64,000 bases of DNA from assembly GCF_028502605.1 (NCBI RefSeq), contig NC_079232.1:1-64000 (forward strand), written 5' to 3'. The notes beneath the pieces are model-generated. The model was not told where the DNA came from, made no database searches, and saw only the letters and a program-made list of their open reading frames with translations. Shown one piece after another: positions 33,179-44,140 of the stretch; the stretch's first letter is position 1; each line of letters begins with the position of its first letter. Position numbers and translations under genes: made by a program. This stretch comes from Trichoderma breve. Lineage: Eukaryota; Ascomycota; Sordariomycetes; Hypocreales; Hypocreaceae.

Positions 33179-33653
33179 GTTGGCTGAGAAAAGTAAACAA
33201 AATGGCCAGAGTACTCTCGAGTAGGGAGATTTACGAATATACTGGTATTAATCCCATTTAAGGGTCAAAAGCTACACGGGAGCTTACCAGTTCAGAAGCC
33301 TCAACCGCTGGTATCGGGTATTGACCCGGGTCGCGCCATGGCGTCGCCACCGGGACAGCACCCGGACCCATTTCCATCCTAAAATTTCTCCACACTCAAC
33401 ACACTATTGGATCAATTTCATGAACATTTGAGTCTTGCAGCCGTGATAGGCGGGGTGTAATAAATCCACAGCATGGCCTGACTCGGCATGAGTCTCGGGT
33501 CGCTACCCTGGTATACAAGCACTTTTCCAAACTTCCCCAGATTTTCCCCCCAGACATATCTGTATGACAGCTTGGAGAAATATAAAATGCGGAGTATCGA
33601 ATCGTGCTTCTGGAAAGTGGACGAGCGACTACTCTTCAATCATCGACTTCGTC
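33179..33653. promoter_or_regulatory. Bidirectional promoter with CCGG-type palindromes
   Basis: This region serves the glycosidase-like gene and the MFS carrier. It contains the perfect 10-bp palindrome GACCCGGGTC at 33323-33332. It also contains an inverted pair CGG-N8-CCG (33351-33353 and 33362-33364, within CACCGGGACAGCACCCGGAC). CGG/CCG inverted triplets are the usual contact of Zn2Cys6 regulators, and one such gene lies just beyond the carrier. Function is inferred. Confidence 0.45.
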
Positions 33654-35697
33654 ATGGCCAGCATGGCTCATCTTGTCCCCAAGTTCGGCTCAGAGAAGCC
33701 AGGGTACGAGTCACCTTCAGTCACCTTGGAAGAAGCCTCCGGGAAAGGCCATTCCATGATGTTCAGCAAGAGTCCTCAGTTTGACGAGAGTCGAGTTGCA
33801 GCATCAGAGTCTGGCCCGATTGGCTTTGTGCCTTCATCGCCCGAAGAGGCGGAGCTTAGTCGTCGAGTTAATCGCAAAATGGACTTTGCCATGTTGCCTT
33901 TGTTGTCCCTGGTATACCTATTCAACGGTCTTGATAAGGGCAATATCGGTAATGCTGAAACCCAAGGTATGCTTCTGATTTATATTACTGCCAATACTCA
34001 ATCTGTTAATGAATCGATATCACTGATGCGATTCGCGCAGGGTTTACAAAGGCTATTGGAGCTGAACCAGCAGATCTCAATTTAGCTGTGTCGCTCTTCT
34101 TTATTACATTTGTTCTCTTTCAGCCCCCCTCCGCTGCCATGGGTAGATGGGTAGGACCTCAGAACTGGATCCCGTTTTTGGCGGTTCGTATACCACCTCG
34201 TACTTCCATTCAGAACCGGCCCGCTAACACATGCGTTTTAGTTCTCTTGGGGGGCCTTAACCATCGGGCAAGCATTTATTAAAGGACGAGGTAATGTTTA
34301 ATTCGGAAACTCGTATAAGTTGAACATTGGAGCTAACTAGTTCCGCAAAGGCTCGTTGATTGCGATTCGTCTTGTGATTGGGCTTTTTGAAGCAGGATTT
34401 TACCCGACGTGTGTCTCTTACCTGTCTTTCTTCTACGGACGATTCGACTTGGCAGTAAGAGTGGCCATTTTCTATGGCCAATATGCGATTGCTGGAGCAT
34501 TCTCTGGCGCCATCTGTAAGTTTTGTCCCAAACCTTACAGAGCCATCATTCCATTATAGCTGGACATAATTCGACTTACACATTTAATTAGCGTTTGGTG
34601 TGTTTCATCTAAAAAGTGGTAAATTGCTCAATTGGCAGTATCTATTTGTCATTGAGGGCAGTCTTACATGTTCTGTTGCAATCTTAGCATGGTTTTTACT
34701 TCCCAAAGGTCCAGGTTCCGCATGGTTTCTCAAGCAAGAAGAACGCGAATTTGCTGCAGAACGCATGCGACACGATACTGCACTATTTGTTCAGCATGAA
34801 TATGGCAAAGATGGCATGGAGAAAGACAGACTCTCAAGACGCGATGCTATCGAGGCCGTGAAGGACTGGAAATTTTACGGCGTAATCTTCTTCAACATTT
34901 GTGCCAGTGTCCCCACGCAAGCGTTTAGCATATTCCTACCTCTTGTCCTACAGGGTTTGGGGTTCGAAAGTATCCACGCAAACCTTGTAAGCAGGCCAAA
35001 GGCTCACATTGTTTTCCAGCATTGTAGTTAACAGCGTTTACACAGATGACAGTGCCGCCCTACGTCTGCGGCGCCGTTGGCTTATACATCTTCGCTTTGA
35101 GTTCAGATCATCGGCAAGTCATTTCTAAGCAGCATTGCTTCTTATCATTTCTCCTAACAATAACGCAGACACGAACGTGGGTGGCATATCGTAGCAAGCA
35201 TTGCTATTGGAATCATCGGGCTGATTCTCACTGTCACTGTCAAGGCGAGCGGAGGCAAATATGCTGGTCTCTGCATTTTGCTTTTTGGATGTTACGTGTC
35301 CGCTCCTTTGACTGTGGCATGGCTAAGCGGGAACACACCTGGTAGGTTTCTCCAAAGCTGGCAATGTATCATGCAGCAACTAACAGGTCCAAATCCAGAA
35401 CCGGGAAAACGTACGCTGATCCTCGGTGCGAACGGATTTGGCAATCTCGCCGGTATCATCGGTGCGCAGATTTTTGGTGCCAAGTTTGGCCCTTCTTACA
35501 CAACATCGTTCTATATTACTCTCGGCATTGCCATCGTTGCCCTTTTAGGCTATACAGGTTACCGATTTGCTCTTGCAGCTGCGAATCGATACAAGAAAGG
35601 CAAGATGGCCCAAATGACCTCGGAGGAATTGGAGCGTGAAAGAACAGATCACATTCGATATGGCGACCGCAAGTACACCTTCATTTATGGATTGTGA
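33654..35697 (+). CDS. MFS carrier, anion:cation symporter (Dal5/Tna1-like) family
   Basis: Eight exons (33654-33966, 34041-34183, 34242-34290, 34351-34515, 34592-34986, 35046-35113, 35169-35341, 35387-35697) give 538 residues. Family marks: RRVNRKMDFAMLPLLSLVYLFNGLDKGNIGNAE before and in helix 1, RLVIGLFEAGFYPTCVSYLSFFY around helix 4, LNWQYLFVIEGSL at helix 6, and PEPGKRTLILGANGFGNLAGIIGAQIF in the second half. Such proteins carry carboxylates, vitamins, allantoate or sugar acids across the plasma membrane with protons. Intron 6 starts GCAAGT, a GC-AG intron, and the donor of intron 2 (GTTCGT) is weak. Frame and homology support both. It converges with a Zn2Cys6 gene 96 bp on and diverges from the glycosidase-like gene. 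Confidence 0.88.
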
Positions 35698-35793
35698 TAC
35701 CACTGCAGCGGACTCCTATTTGTCTCTTAGATTAATTGTACATGGAGGAATTATTACGGTATATAATTACAAAGAGTGCTTCCAGTTTGTTAC

Positions 35794-38124
35794 TCAAAGT
35801 CTGAAATCGTTGTATATCTGCAAATAGTCATTCTCAAGCCACGTCTGTAGCTCCTTGAACAATGCACCATTTAACTCTACTCCAGCCTGACCATCGCATG
35901 AACCTTCAAGGAGGTCGATATCTGGAGCAGGAATGGCAGATTCCGCCTGAATATTCGCTTCATTGCTGGCCGTATATGTGACAGCGGATATGGTTTGCTC
36001 TTCCGCTACAGAGATTTGAGTCTGTGGCAGCGCGTGGGCAATAAAGCTCAGATCTTGTAGAACGGTGAGACAATCCAGGCCAAAGTTGTTTCCTAATCTC
36101 GCCTCTTGCTGGAATACTTCAATTGCGAACGCGACATCATCGGTCTCCGCTGAATCTGATTGGGGAGAGGCAAGCTGCTGCATCAATATGATTAGAGCTG
36201 CGTTGAATACTGCGTGCGCTTCTTGATGAGTGAGCCTCTGCCTGGGACTGGCGTCGCGAATGAGCCGTCCAAGCCGAATATTTTCGCGGGCGGCGTCGAG
36301 GCAGTGGCCTACGCAAGCCTTGTATAAATCCCCCTGATAGTTTTCCGCTCTGTCTTTGTGAGTCTTTTGCGACAGAAACCTGTCGGCGAGAATTTTCTTG
36401 GTAGCTGCGAAGAATATCGGTCTTGTTGTGAGGATTATGTCCTGGGGAAGTAGAATACGGGTTAAATTGTGCCACGATGTCCAGAACTAGCTGCAAAGAT
36501 GCTTACTTGGTAATACATGAGATGTAGCACGAGACAAGCTCTATCTTTGGTCAATCGTTGGCCATTAATCTGCAGCGGTGGAGGTAGAGATACCAGCCAC
36601 TGCTGTAGTAGCGAAAGAGCATGCTCGACATGCTGTAGAGACGTGGTTGACGACTGATCGGATGGTGCTATTCGGTACACGTTACACACGATGTAACGCG
36701 AGATCTTGGCAAGGTCGATGTGCGCACGAAGGCCAACTGGACTTGGAAATCCACTGAACCGTAAAGTCAGCGAACAAGCTGGTGAACATACTGGATGGTC
36801 AATGATCATTTGTATGGACTCACGGCGATTCCTGCGGCAACGTTAAATGAATTGCAGTGTCTGAGATACTAGGCGGGCGTCCGAGCACAGATGATAGCCA
36901 ACAATCAAGCACATATAAGGTCCAGAACGTGCGTTTGAGGTCTTCACCCTGACCGTAGCTGCAATGGGCGCCATCCATTATGGCGAGATGAAGGGCAACG
37001 CTAATCATGATATAAGCCGCATCACGACGATTGGCTTCAATCAAATAGAATGCCATAAGAAGCATGACAGAAGTGTCGCGCGAGGTGTGAGAAGTGATAT
37101 CAAGGGGGTTACCGAGCATCTGCTGTGCTCTGGAGAAAAAGCGCTCGCTACAATCTTCATCTTTCCAGTTCGCCGCAGACCCCAGGCGAGCTGCAACAGC
37201 CAGAATCATGTGCAAAAGCGCGAGTTGACCTGATGTCCGCAGAGCTGCCGCATCATAAGGAAACTGGTTTGCAAATGATAGATTGCCCCAGTAGAAAATG
37301 CCACCGCTAGGGAAATCCCCATTGCCATCCTGAGTGAAAAACCGAAATTCGGTGACCATGAGGGTCATCTCCGTCTGGCTCGGTAGTTGCAGCGGGTCAA
37401 CAGGCAGAAGTTGCAGCGTCCTCGAGTCAAACGTTTGGTAACGCCCAACGCTCGTGAGAAATGCTTGTCCCGAATGAGGAGGATAGCCTTGTTGGGCGCC
37501 GACAAGAGGCTGTATCGTTGCCATGAACTCCTTGACTCGATTGAGAAAGTGCGCACCAGACGACGGCCCAAGGTAACGCGCGGTCCCATCTGGGTCATGA
37601 AGCAGCCGCCCCTCAGGGGGAGCAAAGTCCTCAGTGGTGGCGCTACTGCCGAATGCCGTACCGGTATTACTCGTCTCTAAGGTAGAGGCAATCTTGGAGG
37701 ATGGTGATGTAGCCAATGCGGACGCTGGAGCTGCCGGCGCATTGCGCCTCTCCAGTTCTTCGCATCTAGCCTTGAGGGCGTCCAACTCTGAGCGAGAAAC
37801 GGATACCTTGTCGAAATCCAAAGGGTATTCACAATGCCTTGTTGCTCGATGACATTGGGAACATGGTTGCTCACCTGAGCATTTTATCCGTCGAAGGCTG
37901 CAGCTATTGCAGCTAGAGCAAGAGGCTTGTTAGCGTCAAACTCTCTCAATGGTCTTCTTTGATAACAATCTATAGAAGCAAAAGCAGCCTGGGGGCATTG
38001 AAGTATCTGATAGCACCTACGCAGTGCGGACTCGTTTGCGACTGCTTGGTGAAGTCCGCTCACGACGACGGTGGACAGCTCGACGCGCACTGTTCGGGTC
38101 CCTCTCTGGCTCCACGGGCCACAT
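35794..38124 (-). CDS. Zn2Cys6 transcription factor
   Basis: Four exons (38124-38021, 37912-36824, 36753-36507, 36441-35794; introns 108, 70 and 65 bp) give 695 residues. A basic start (RRAVHRRRERTSPSSRKRVR) leads into the zinc cluster, C36-x2-C39-x6-C46-x5-C52-x2-C55-x6-C62. The first intron splits it exactly at TA|CNSCSLRRIKC. A short coiled coil follows (SELDALKARCEELERR, about 72-87). The fungal_trans domain contains RDTSVMLLMAFYLIEANRRD and RTFWTLYVLDCWLSSVLGRPPS. The acidic C terminus (PDIDLLEGSCDGQAG) could activate. It should act in the nucleus as a CGG-triplet-binding dimer. The adjacent carrier and glycosidase-like gene are the natural targets, by location only. Confidence 0.88.
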
Positions 38125-39057
38125 GTCTTGGGAAGACGCCGCTCAGCTACCCTCATGGAATAGCGGTTGGTAGTGCAGAATAGCTGGCGAGGTGCATTTG
38201 CTCTATTGAGCGTGCCGTGAACCTACAAGTGTAAAATAGCATGCATGGCCGTTTAAGGTACTAGAACTTGCAAGATTTCCGGAGCAGCTTACTAATCCCA
38301 ATCTCTACGACTCGGCATCTCGTGTCAATTGTACATAACAGGGAATCCCTTCAGAACTAAAAGACGGACCGGCCACTACCTAATCAACAAGCACTTAATA
38401 CAAGGCTGCGCATTCTCTCAATGCGGCAAACGGCGACTGTCGCTATAAATCACTCCAGAAATAACACCTTTATATAACACTTAATTATGAAACTTGGATA
38501 GTTAATTGTAGATATAACGTTCAGACTGAATCTGTTCAGAACTTCCTACTTAATTGAGTAGCTATGGCAATACACAATTATCCCCCGTCTTATCCATCGC
38601 CTAACCTATAACCAGAACTATAATTTGTCCCTTGGAAATCCTATCTATTGCTAACCCATGTGTTCCCATTTTATCTCGGAATCTCAATACCTAGACGCAA
38701 AGTGCTTCGCAAGTACAACTATGCGCCTCGCTCCTGAAGGCGAATATAATAAGTTATTATATTTACCATCGCGCGCTAAAGCATTTTCTGGTCATTGTTG
38801 AGTTCTCTTGTCATGGGCCCCACAAGCCTTTTGCTTGCTCTATTACCATCATAGAGGCCAGAAATAATTTATAGCGCCTTGTAACACGAAAAAATTCCAT
38901 GTTACAAGTGCCAAGCAATGACCAGAAACCCCCGTGGCGCGCGTAGATAGCACGATTACGTTGCAAGAGTATTTTGGCAGTGCGCCTGGTGAGTTCTTCC
39001 ACAATCCTGCGGGCTTTGGTCTGGGCTGCGGCCTGACCATTTCCGTTAGGGTCACGT

Positions 39058-39069
39058 ATCGGATCCGAC
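39058..39069. promoter_or_regulatory. CGG-N2-CCG operator, site 1
   Basis: ATCGGATCCGAC: inverted CGG triplets with a 2-base spacer, extended to TCGG-AT-CCGA. It lies about 660 bp upstream of the dehydrogenase start. It is one of five such sites, all in this block of the window. Confidence 0.55.
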
Positions 39070-39107
39070 TATCCCTGCTAGACTGGCGGGCGTCGGTGCC
39101 GTTTCAA

Positions 39108-39119
39108 ATCGGTTCCGAT
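39108..39119. promoter_or_regulatory. CGG-N2-CCG operator, site 2
   Basis: ATCGGTTCCGAT: the same TCGG-N2-CCGA architecture with TT spacer, 50 bp (about five helical turns) from site 1, so both would face the same side of the DNA. Confidence 0.55.
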
Positions 39120-39729
39120 CGCTTATAGCAACAAGAGTCACAGGACACACAAGGCCTAACTGTGGTCTTCACAAAACCTCGTCCTAGTTGCCGAGTCCCC
39201 CATATTTTTTTTCGAAGTATAATCGCTGTTCCATAATTGTTGTTCCATATCAAATCATTGTGATTGATGGCTGCCCCTAAATATACATATTTTGAGAACT
39301 GCATCGGCTTGAAAGTTTTCTACGGTGCTTGGCAAAGTCTAGAATCATGGTAAGCGCTTAATTTCCATAGCATAAGAACTTATTGCTTCAGGTTTGCCAC
39401 GCTTTCCCCACAACCCAAAAAACTCCTCCTGGCCAGTACCAAAAGAGGCCAAGATATGTACCTGACCATCATTGCTACGCTAGGGGTGGCCCACAGTCCC
39501 CATGCCTCCTTGGGGTTGCGTAGATACGGTCCCGATTTGAATGTCCCTGCTTGCAACTCGCGGGAGACCACCGGATTCGTCTCAGTCCCGGTCCAAGCCT
39601 ATATGTATATATTATCTGCTGCTTTCTGGAATTTCTCTTCTATCTTCAAATTATCGATTCCTTCCTTGTATCTACTACCTACAGCTGATATCTCTTGCCA
39701 TTGTGTGCCTTCGTATCGCACCAGCGAAT

Positions 39730-40702
39730 ATGTTACCAGAGAATTATTCTGACCGGCCAGTTGCTGTCCTAGGAGGAGGAGTATTGGGGAGACGCATTGG
39801 TTTGTAGCACTGCGAGACTTGAGATATACTTTAAGCTAATATTACAGCTTGTACTTGGGCATCTGCTGGATATGATGTCCAAATTCGGGAGCCAGATCAA
39901 AGCCAACATGAGTCTTGTCTCAACTACATCAAGGAGAATGTGGCAAAGTACCCAGCCGCTGGAAATACAGCCGCTGGAACCGTCAGAATATTCCGAGATC
40001 TTGAAATGGCCGTCCAAACCGCATGGCTTGTCATTGAGGCAGTCCCTGAGAAACTTCAGATCAAAATAGACACTTTCTCGGAGCTCGAAACCCATGCTCC
40101 TAAGGATGCTATTTTAGCCAGCAATTCATCATCGTACAAGTCTTCTGAGATGCTTGGAAAGGTCAAAGACACAACTAAATCGCGAGTCCTGAACACGCAT
40201 TACTACATGCCTCCCGAGAACATGGTCGTGGAGCTGATGACGGATGGTTACACAAATCCAGACATCTTTCCTTTTCTAATGGATAGACAGAGAGAAGTCG
40301 GTACTAAACCTTTTTTTGCAAGAAAAGAATGCACAGGATTCATTTTCAACAGGCTCTGGGCGGCAATAAAAAGGGAGACGCTCTCCATTCTCGCCGAAGG
40401 AGTGTCAACCCCTGAGGAAATAGACGCTCTCTTTATAGAATTGACGAGAAGCTGGGGAGGACCCTGTAAATTTATGGACGGTCAGTATATTCTCCGTTGT
40501 GTTGACTATTTTCACTGACATGTGAAAAGCCGTTGGTTTGGACACTGTCGCCCTTATCGAAGATCACTACATTAAGGAACGTCAGCTTTCTCCAACTTAT
40601 ACTGTAGACTTCTTGCGTCGCGAATATCTTGACAAGGGTAGACTCGGCGCAAAATCTCCTCACGGTGGCCTGTATCCACCCCAACCCAAGAGTATCTCTT
40701 AG
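39730..40702 (+). CDS. 3-hydroxyacyl-CoA-dehydrogenase-type NAD oxidoreductase
   Basis: Three exons (39730-39799, 39848-40480, 40530-40702; introns 48 and 49 bp) give 291 residues. An N-terminal Rossmann fold starts [28 protein letters not shown], with the GxGxxG-like turn and an acidic end of strand 2 that favours NAD. Conserved features follow: [21 protein letters not shown], the [14 protein letters not shown] segment with the likely catalytic histidine, and the helical C-terminal domain with [14 protein letters not shown]. The family oxidises 3-hydroxyacyl-CoA or hydroxy acids such as L-gulonate. The enzyme is a little shorter than usual (310-320), ending [12 protein letters not shown]. 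Two shared operator sites lie upstream, linking it to the regulator and carrier that follow. Substrate unknown. Confidence 0.85.
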
Positions 40703-41014
40703 TATTCGGCCTTGGTACCCGAGACGCAAACCATTGTCTCCCAAGGAGAGGCACAGTGCCATCTTTCATGCACTACTGGGATAGGCCGGTCAGGTACAAA
40801 AGAATTCATTGAGTGAATCACGTCATATACGATTTCAGATGCAAATCTCTGAGATTGAAACTAGGCTATTGTTTTGGGTTCATTTGTTCATTGTATTAAT
40901 AATTATGATACACCTGGTCTTTGATCTTATGGCTGTTCTATTGGCTTTGTAGATTTTGTACAGAATTTGAGTATTTTTTTACATCTTAGCATCTGACGCT
41001 GCTGATGAAAGCTT
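40703..41014. other. Convergent 3' spacer
   Basis: AT-rich sequence between two converging genes, presumably holding both polyadenylation signals. No gene seen. Confidence 0.5.
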
Positions 41015-43118
41015 CTATCGAGCTGCTTGGACTGATTTTGAACTCTGGGGGAGATGTTTTAACGCGGATTCCAAAGTTGAACTTAAGCTACCATACGACT
41101 CCTGTGTGATTTTCTTATCCATGTAGTCTCGGTCAATGGCTTTGCGCATGAGTTGCACACACGCCACCACATGATGCGGATAAGGATCGATGGCGATGAG
41201 GGGAACAGTAAATGTTATACTACGAGTCATTCCGCTCCGCCCAGGCATACCTGGTAAAGGAGAATCAATGATTCGTCTCAAGGTAATGGTATTATGAAGG
41301 CCAAACGCCAGTGCATTCATAACGGTGTTTTCTGCTTCAATGCTAGCATCTTTAAGGTCAACAAGCAAGTCGTACCGATCTACGACTTCTATTGTATCCA
41401 GCACCATCAATATGCTTAGAGAATAATGAAGCATCAGTGAGACTGGTTACGCCGATATTAGCCAAAAGGAAGTGTTATGACTAGTCAGAGCATACTTACA
41501 CCAACGAAGCTTTGTTTGTTGACCAAAGAACTGCATGCGCTTATAGCATTCGTCCAGAAACGGACGGAATGTAGTATCAAACTCCTTGACGGAATTTCTA
41601 ACGTAGGAAAGAGCCTTTCGAACCTCATGCTCGTCGTGACCATCCCGAAGGGCTTCTTTAAAATTAGCAGCCAATTTCCAAGTCAACAGCTTCCAGCAGG
41701 CGGCGGCTGCGATAATCTCGTTGGCCCTTTCATCTGTCATCTCAGCACTGCCCAGGCGCCAACTCTTTGAAGATTCATTAAACACATTCAAGCAAGTTCG
41801 AACCAGTTTCCATGTAAATTCGGACTCAAACCCGAAGAGCCCTGATGAAAGAAGTGGTCTGCAATTGAGGGTGAGGGATGCTGAGGTGTCGAATGTGATT
41901 GCCGCCCAGTACGCAATATTTTCTGCATTGATAAAGCCAGAAGTGTCGGCGGCTTCTGGAGTGGCACATATTGCTGTCGAACTCGATGAAGGAAACACTT
42001 TTGAGCCACTGAACTGTAGATTCCTTTGCCGGGCTCGAAGAGACTGGACCTGTTGCAAAGCCGCGTGGATGCAAACCTGTCCAGAGACACCATCCATCTC
42101 CTCGTCTTCCGAAATACCCATCGGAATTGGAGTCAAAGCAAAGAGAAAAAGGGACAGCATCGATCTATACGAGAGGCGATTGATAATTCTCAGCATGTCT
42201 CTTCGAGCTTGCCGCCACATAGTCTGGATTTGGTGCAGGGTATCGATGCCTCCCAAGTCATCTGAAGAGGTGATTGGTAACCACCTTGCGGCGAATGCGG
42301 CAATCGTATTGCGCAACGATTGTTCTATCAAAACGTCTCGTTTCTCGTCGTTTTGAATCCACTGTTCCTGGCCCGAGCTTTGGTTGCCTTTAGAAGTATC
42401 GGCCATATATCTGTCGAGATGACGACACAAATCTGATATGCTGATGTACCTTTCGGCGAGGTCATCTTGTCCAAATCTAACACAGTGAGTTAACAATGCA
42501 CGAAAGAGGCACGGTTGGGTCCTGGACTTACAAGAAAGGGCAGCAATACCGGCCCATCCAAGACCCAAAAACGACCTCGAAATTTTGTCTGTATAGAGTG
42601 TGAAGCCATTCAGAGTGGGAGTTGCTTAGTGGATGCGGCTCAGCGTCAGAGGGGGGTGATACAAGGTCCGACAAGGCCTGCTCTGATGACTCAAGTCGTG
42701 AGTTTGGCGTAGGCCTGAATCGATTCTGCCAGAACTCATGGTTGTTGATAGGAGCAGCCTCCGGGGAAGAAGCATTAATTGGTTCCTCTGCTGATACTTG
42801 ATCGATGAGAATATGGGACGTTCGTCTATATCGACCTTGCGATTTTGAGGGCGTAGTAGCTGTATGTCTAGTAGATGATCCCTCTTTGGCATCTTGGATC
42901 CACTGTATGTGATGATTAGGTTCGTCGAATCTCAGAAACTTGTTCTTGGGTCTAACTTTGAATGTGCAGGCTCGATTCCGATTCAAGCAGCGTGTACAGG
43001 GAGCGGACGGTATGCCAGCAACGCTGCGACGGTTCTGTGCATCGCATGCGACGCGTGATCTGCGGCACTCGTCACAACTAGAAAATTGGGTACGGCGTGT
43101 AACAATGCGGTCTCTCAT
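41015..43118 (-). CDS. Zn2Cys6 transcription factor, likely regulator of the CGG-N2-CCG sites
   Basis: Three exons (43118-42532, 42476-41500, 41442-41015; introns 55 and 57 bp) give 663 residues. The zinc cluster is near the N terminus: C15-x2-C18-x6-C25-x15-C41-x2-C44-x6-C51, with an unusually long middle loop (DAQNRRSVAGIPSAP). A basic linker with KVRPKNKFLRF follows. The C-terminal two thirds is helical with no classic fungal_trans box, but with the layout of regulators that contain CWKLLTWKLAANFKEALRDG and KLRWFSLMLHYSLSILMVLD. It is divergent from an MFS carrier. Three palindromic CGG-N2-CCG sites lie in the shared promoter and two more upstream of the dehydrogenase, so self-control plus control of both genes is inferred. 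Confidence 0.85.
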
Positions 43119-43186
43119 GGTCTGGCAATGGGTTGAAGCGGGCGCCTGGAAACCCGATACTTGCAGTCACAACGCGTCACTCAAGG

Positions 43187-43198
43187 ATCGGATCCGAT
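43187..43198. promoter_or_regulatory. CGG-N2-CCG operator, site 3
   Basis: ATCGGATCCGAT, a perfect 12-bp palindrome about 70 bp upstream of the regulator start codon, a position suited to autoregulation. Confidence 0.6.
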
Positions 43199-43599
43199 AG
43201 ATAGTAATGAGATCCAACAAACATCTGAGTGTGCCATCTGGGATTACTTGTCCTTAAACAAAAAGATGGAAACTCTAGAAAACCTTGCCAGATCCATATC
43301 TCCGTTCATTTACTACCCCAGACCTTCGGCGCTCAAAATGCGGGGTAAACGCTAGCTACAGAAAAAGGTTGGGGATATGGGGCGCTACGGCATGGAGTAA
43401 GAAACGGAAATGTGTCACTATCGGTAAAGTGAAAGCTCAGGAAAAGAGACTCATGCTCTGCTGTAGCAGCTTGATGTTATCTCCCGTTTATAAAGTATAT
43501 CACCGCTCATGAATGAAAGTGGCAACACGATGCAGCCGGACCGGATCAGACCCTCCCCCGGCCAATCACTCCAAGACTCAACGGATGCTAACAAGGCTT

Positions 43600-43611
43600 G
43601 TCGGAACCGAT
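43600..43611. promoter_or_regulatory. CGG-N2-CCG operator, site 4
   Basis: GTCGGAACCGAT followed by GAT. It matches site 5 at 14 of 15 positions (GTCGGA-A/T-CCGATGAT), about 530 bp upstream of the carrier start. Confidence 0.6.
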
Positions 43612-43719
43612 GATAACTGTGGCGTCGAACGAGAATTAATGCCGATGTCACAGCCGTCTATGCATGACTCGAGTATCCGTAGTTCGTCAACACCAGTAAC
43701 TCAGCTCATCTTACAATAT

Positions 43720-43731
43720 GTCGGATCCGAT
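43720..43731. promoter_or_regulatory. CGG-N2-CCG operator, site 5
   Basis: GTCGGATCCGAT followed by GAT. It is the same 15-mer as site 4 except for one spacer base, exactly 120 bp further downstream and about 410 bp upstream of the carrier start. Confidence 0.6.
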
Positions 43732-44140
43732 GATCATTTTCACCATCAGCCTTTTAAGCTCGAATGGGTATTCCACTCACATCCAGAAAGCTTCCCCTTG
43801 CAGGCAATAGTTCGTCTAACAAAGTGCGGGGGAGACGCCAAGGGCAATTTCCCCCAGATGTCGTGCCCTGTTTCCCCAGTTGATCACCCCTTCAGGATCC
43901 TTATGGGTCGCCCGTTCGGCAAGCCACTGACAGTCTTGACCGAAGAAGTCTAGCAACCCAGAATGGTTCCTTAGCCACAAGTGTAGGAGCATATATGACG
44001 AGGAAACAAGCATATTTCAACCTCTTGATGGCCCCTACATCTCGTTATCAAAGAGCATCAATTCAGATTTCTTCTAAGTCACACCAGAATCATTCTTCAA
44101 ACATCACCCCGGAGGAGTGTTGTCATCATCTCTCAACATC

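Larger units (their letters stand above)
38125..39729. promoter_or_regulatory. Promoter region of the regulator and of the dehydrogenase gene
   Basis: About 1.6 kb between two divergently transcribed genes. The middle (38450-38770) is AT-rich. No exon was found. It holds two palindromic CGG-N2-CCG sites near 39.06-39.12 kb. The short frames at 39456-39752 and 39541-39807 overlap the start of the next gene and are not coding-like. Confidence 0.5.
43119..44140. promoter_or_regulatory. Divergent promoter of regulator and MFS carrier
   Basis: About 1 kb, with no exon found. It carries three near-identical TCGG-N2-CCGA palindromes, one close to the regulator start and two toward the carrier. Confidence 0.6.
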
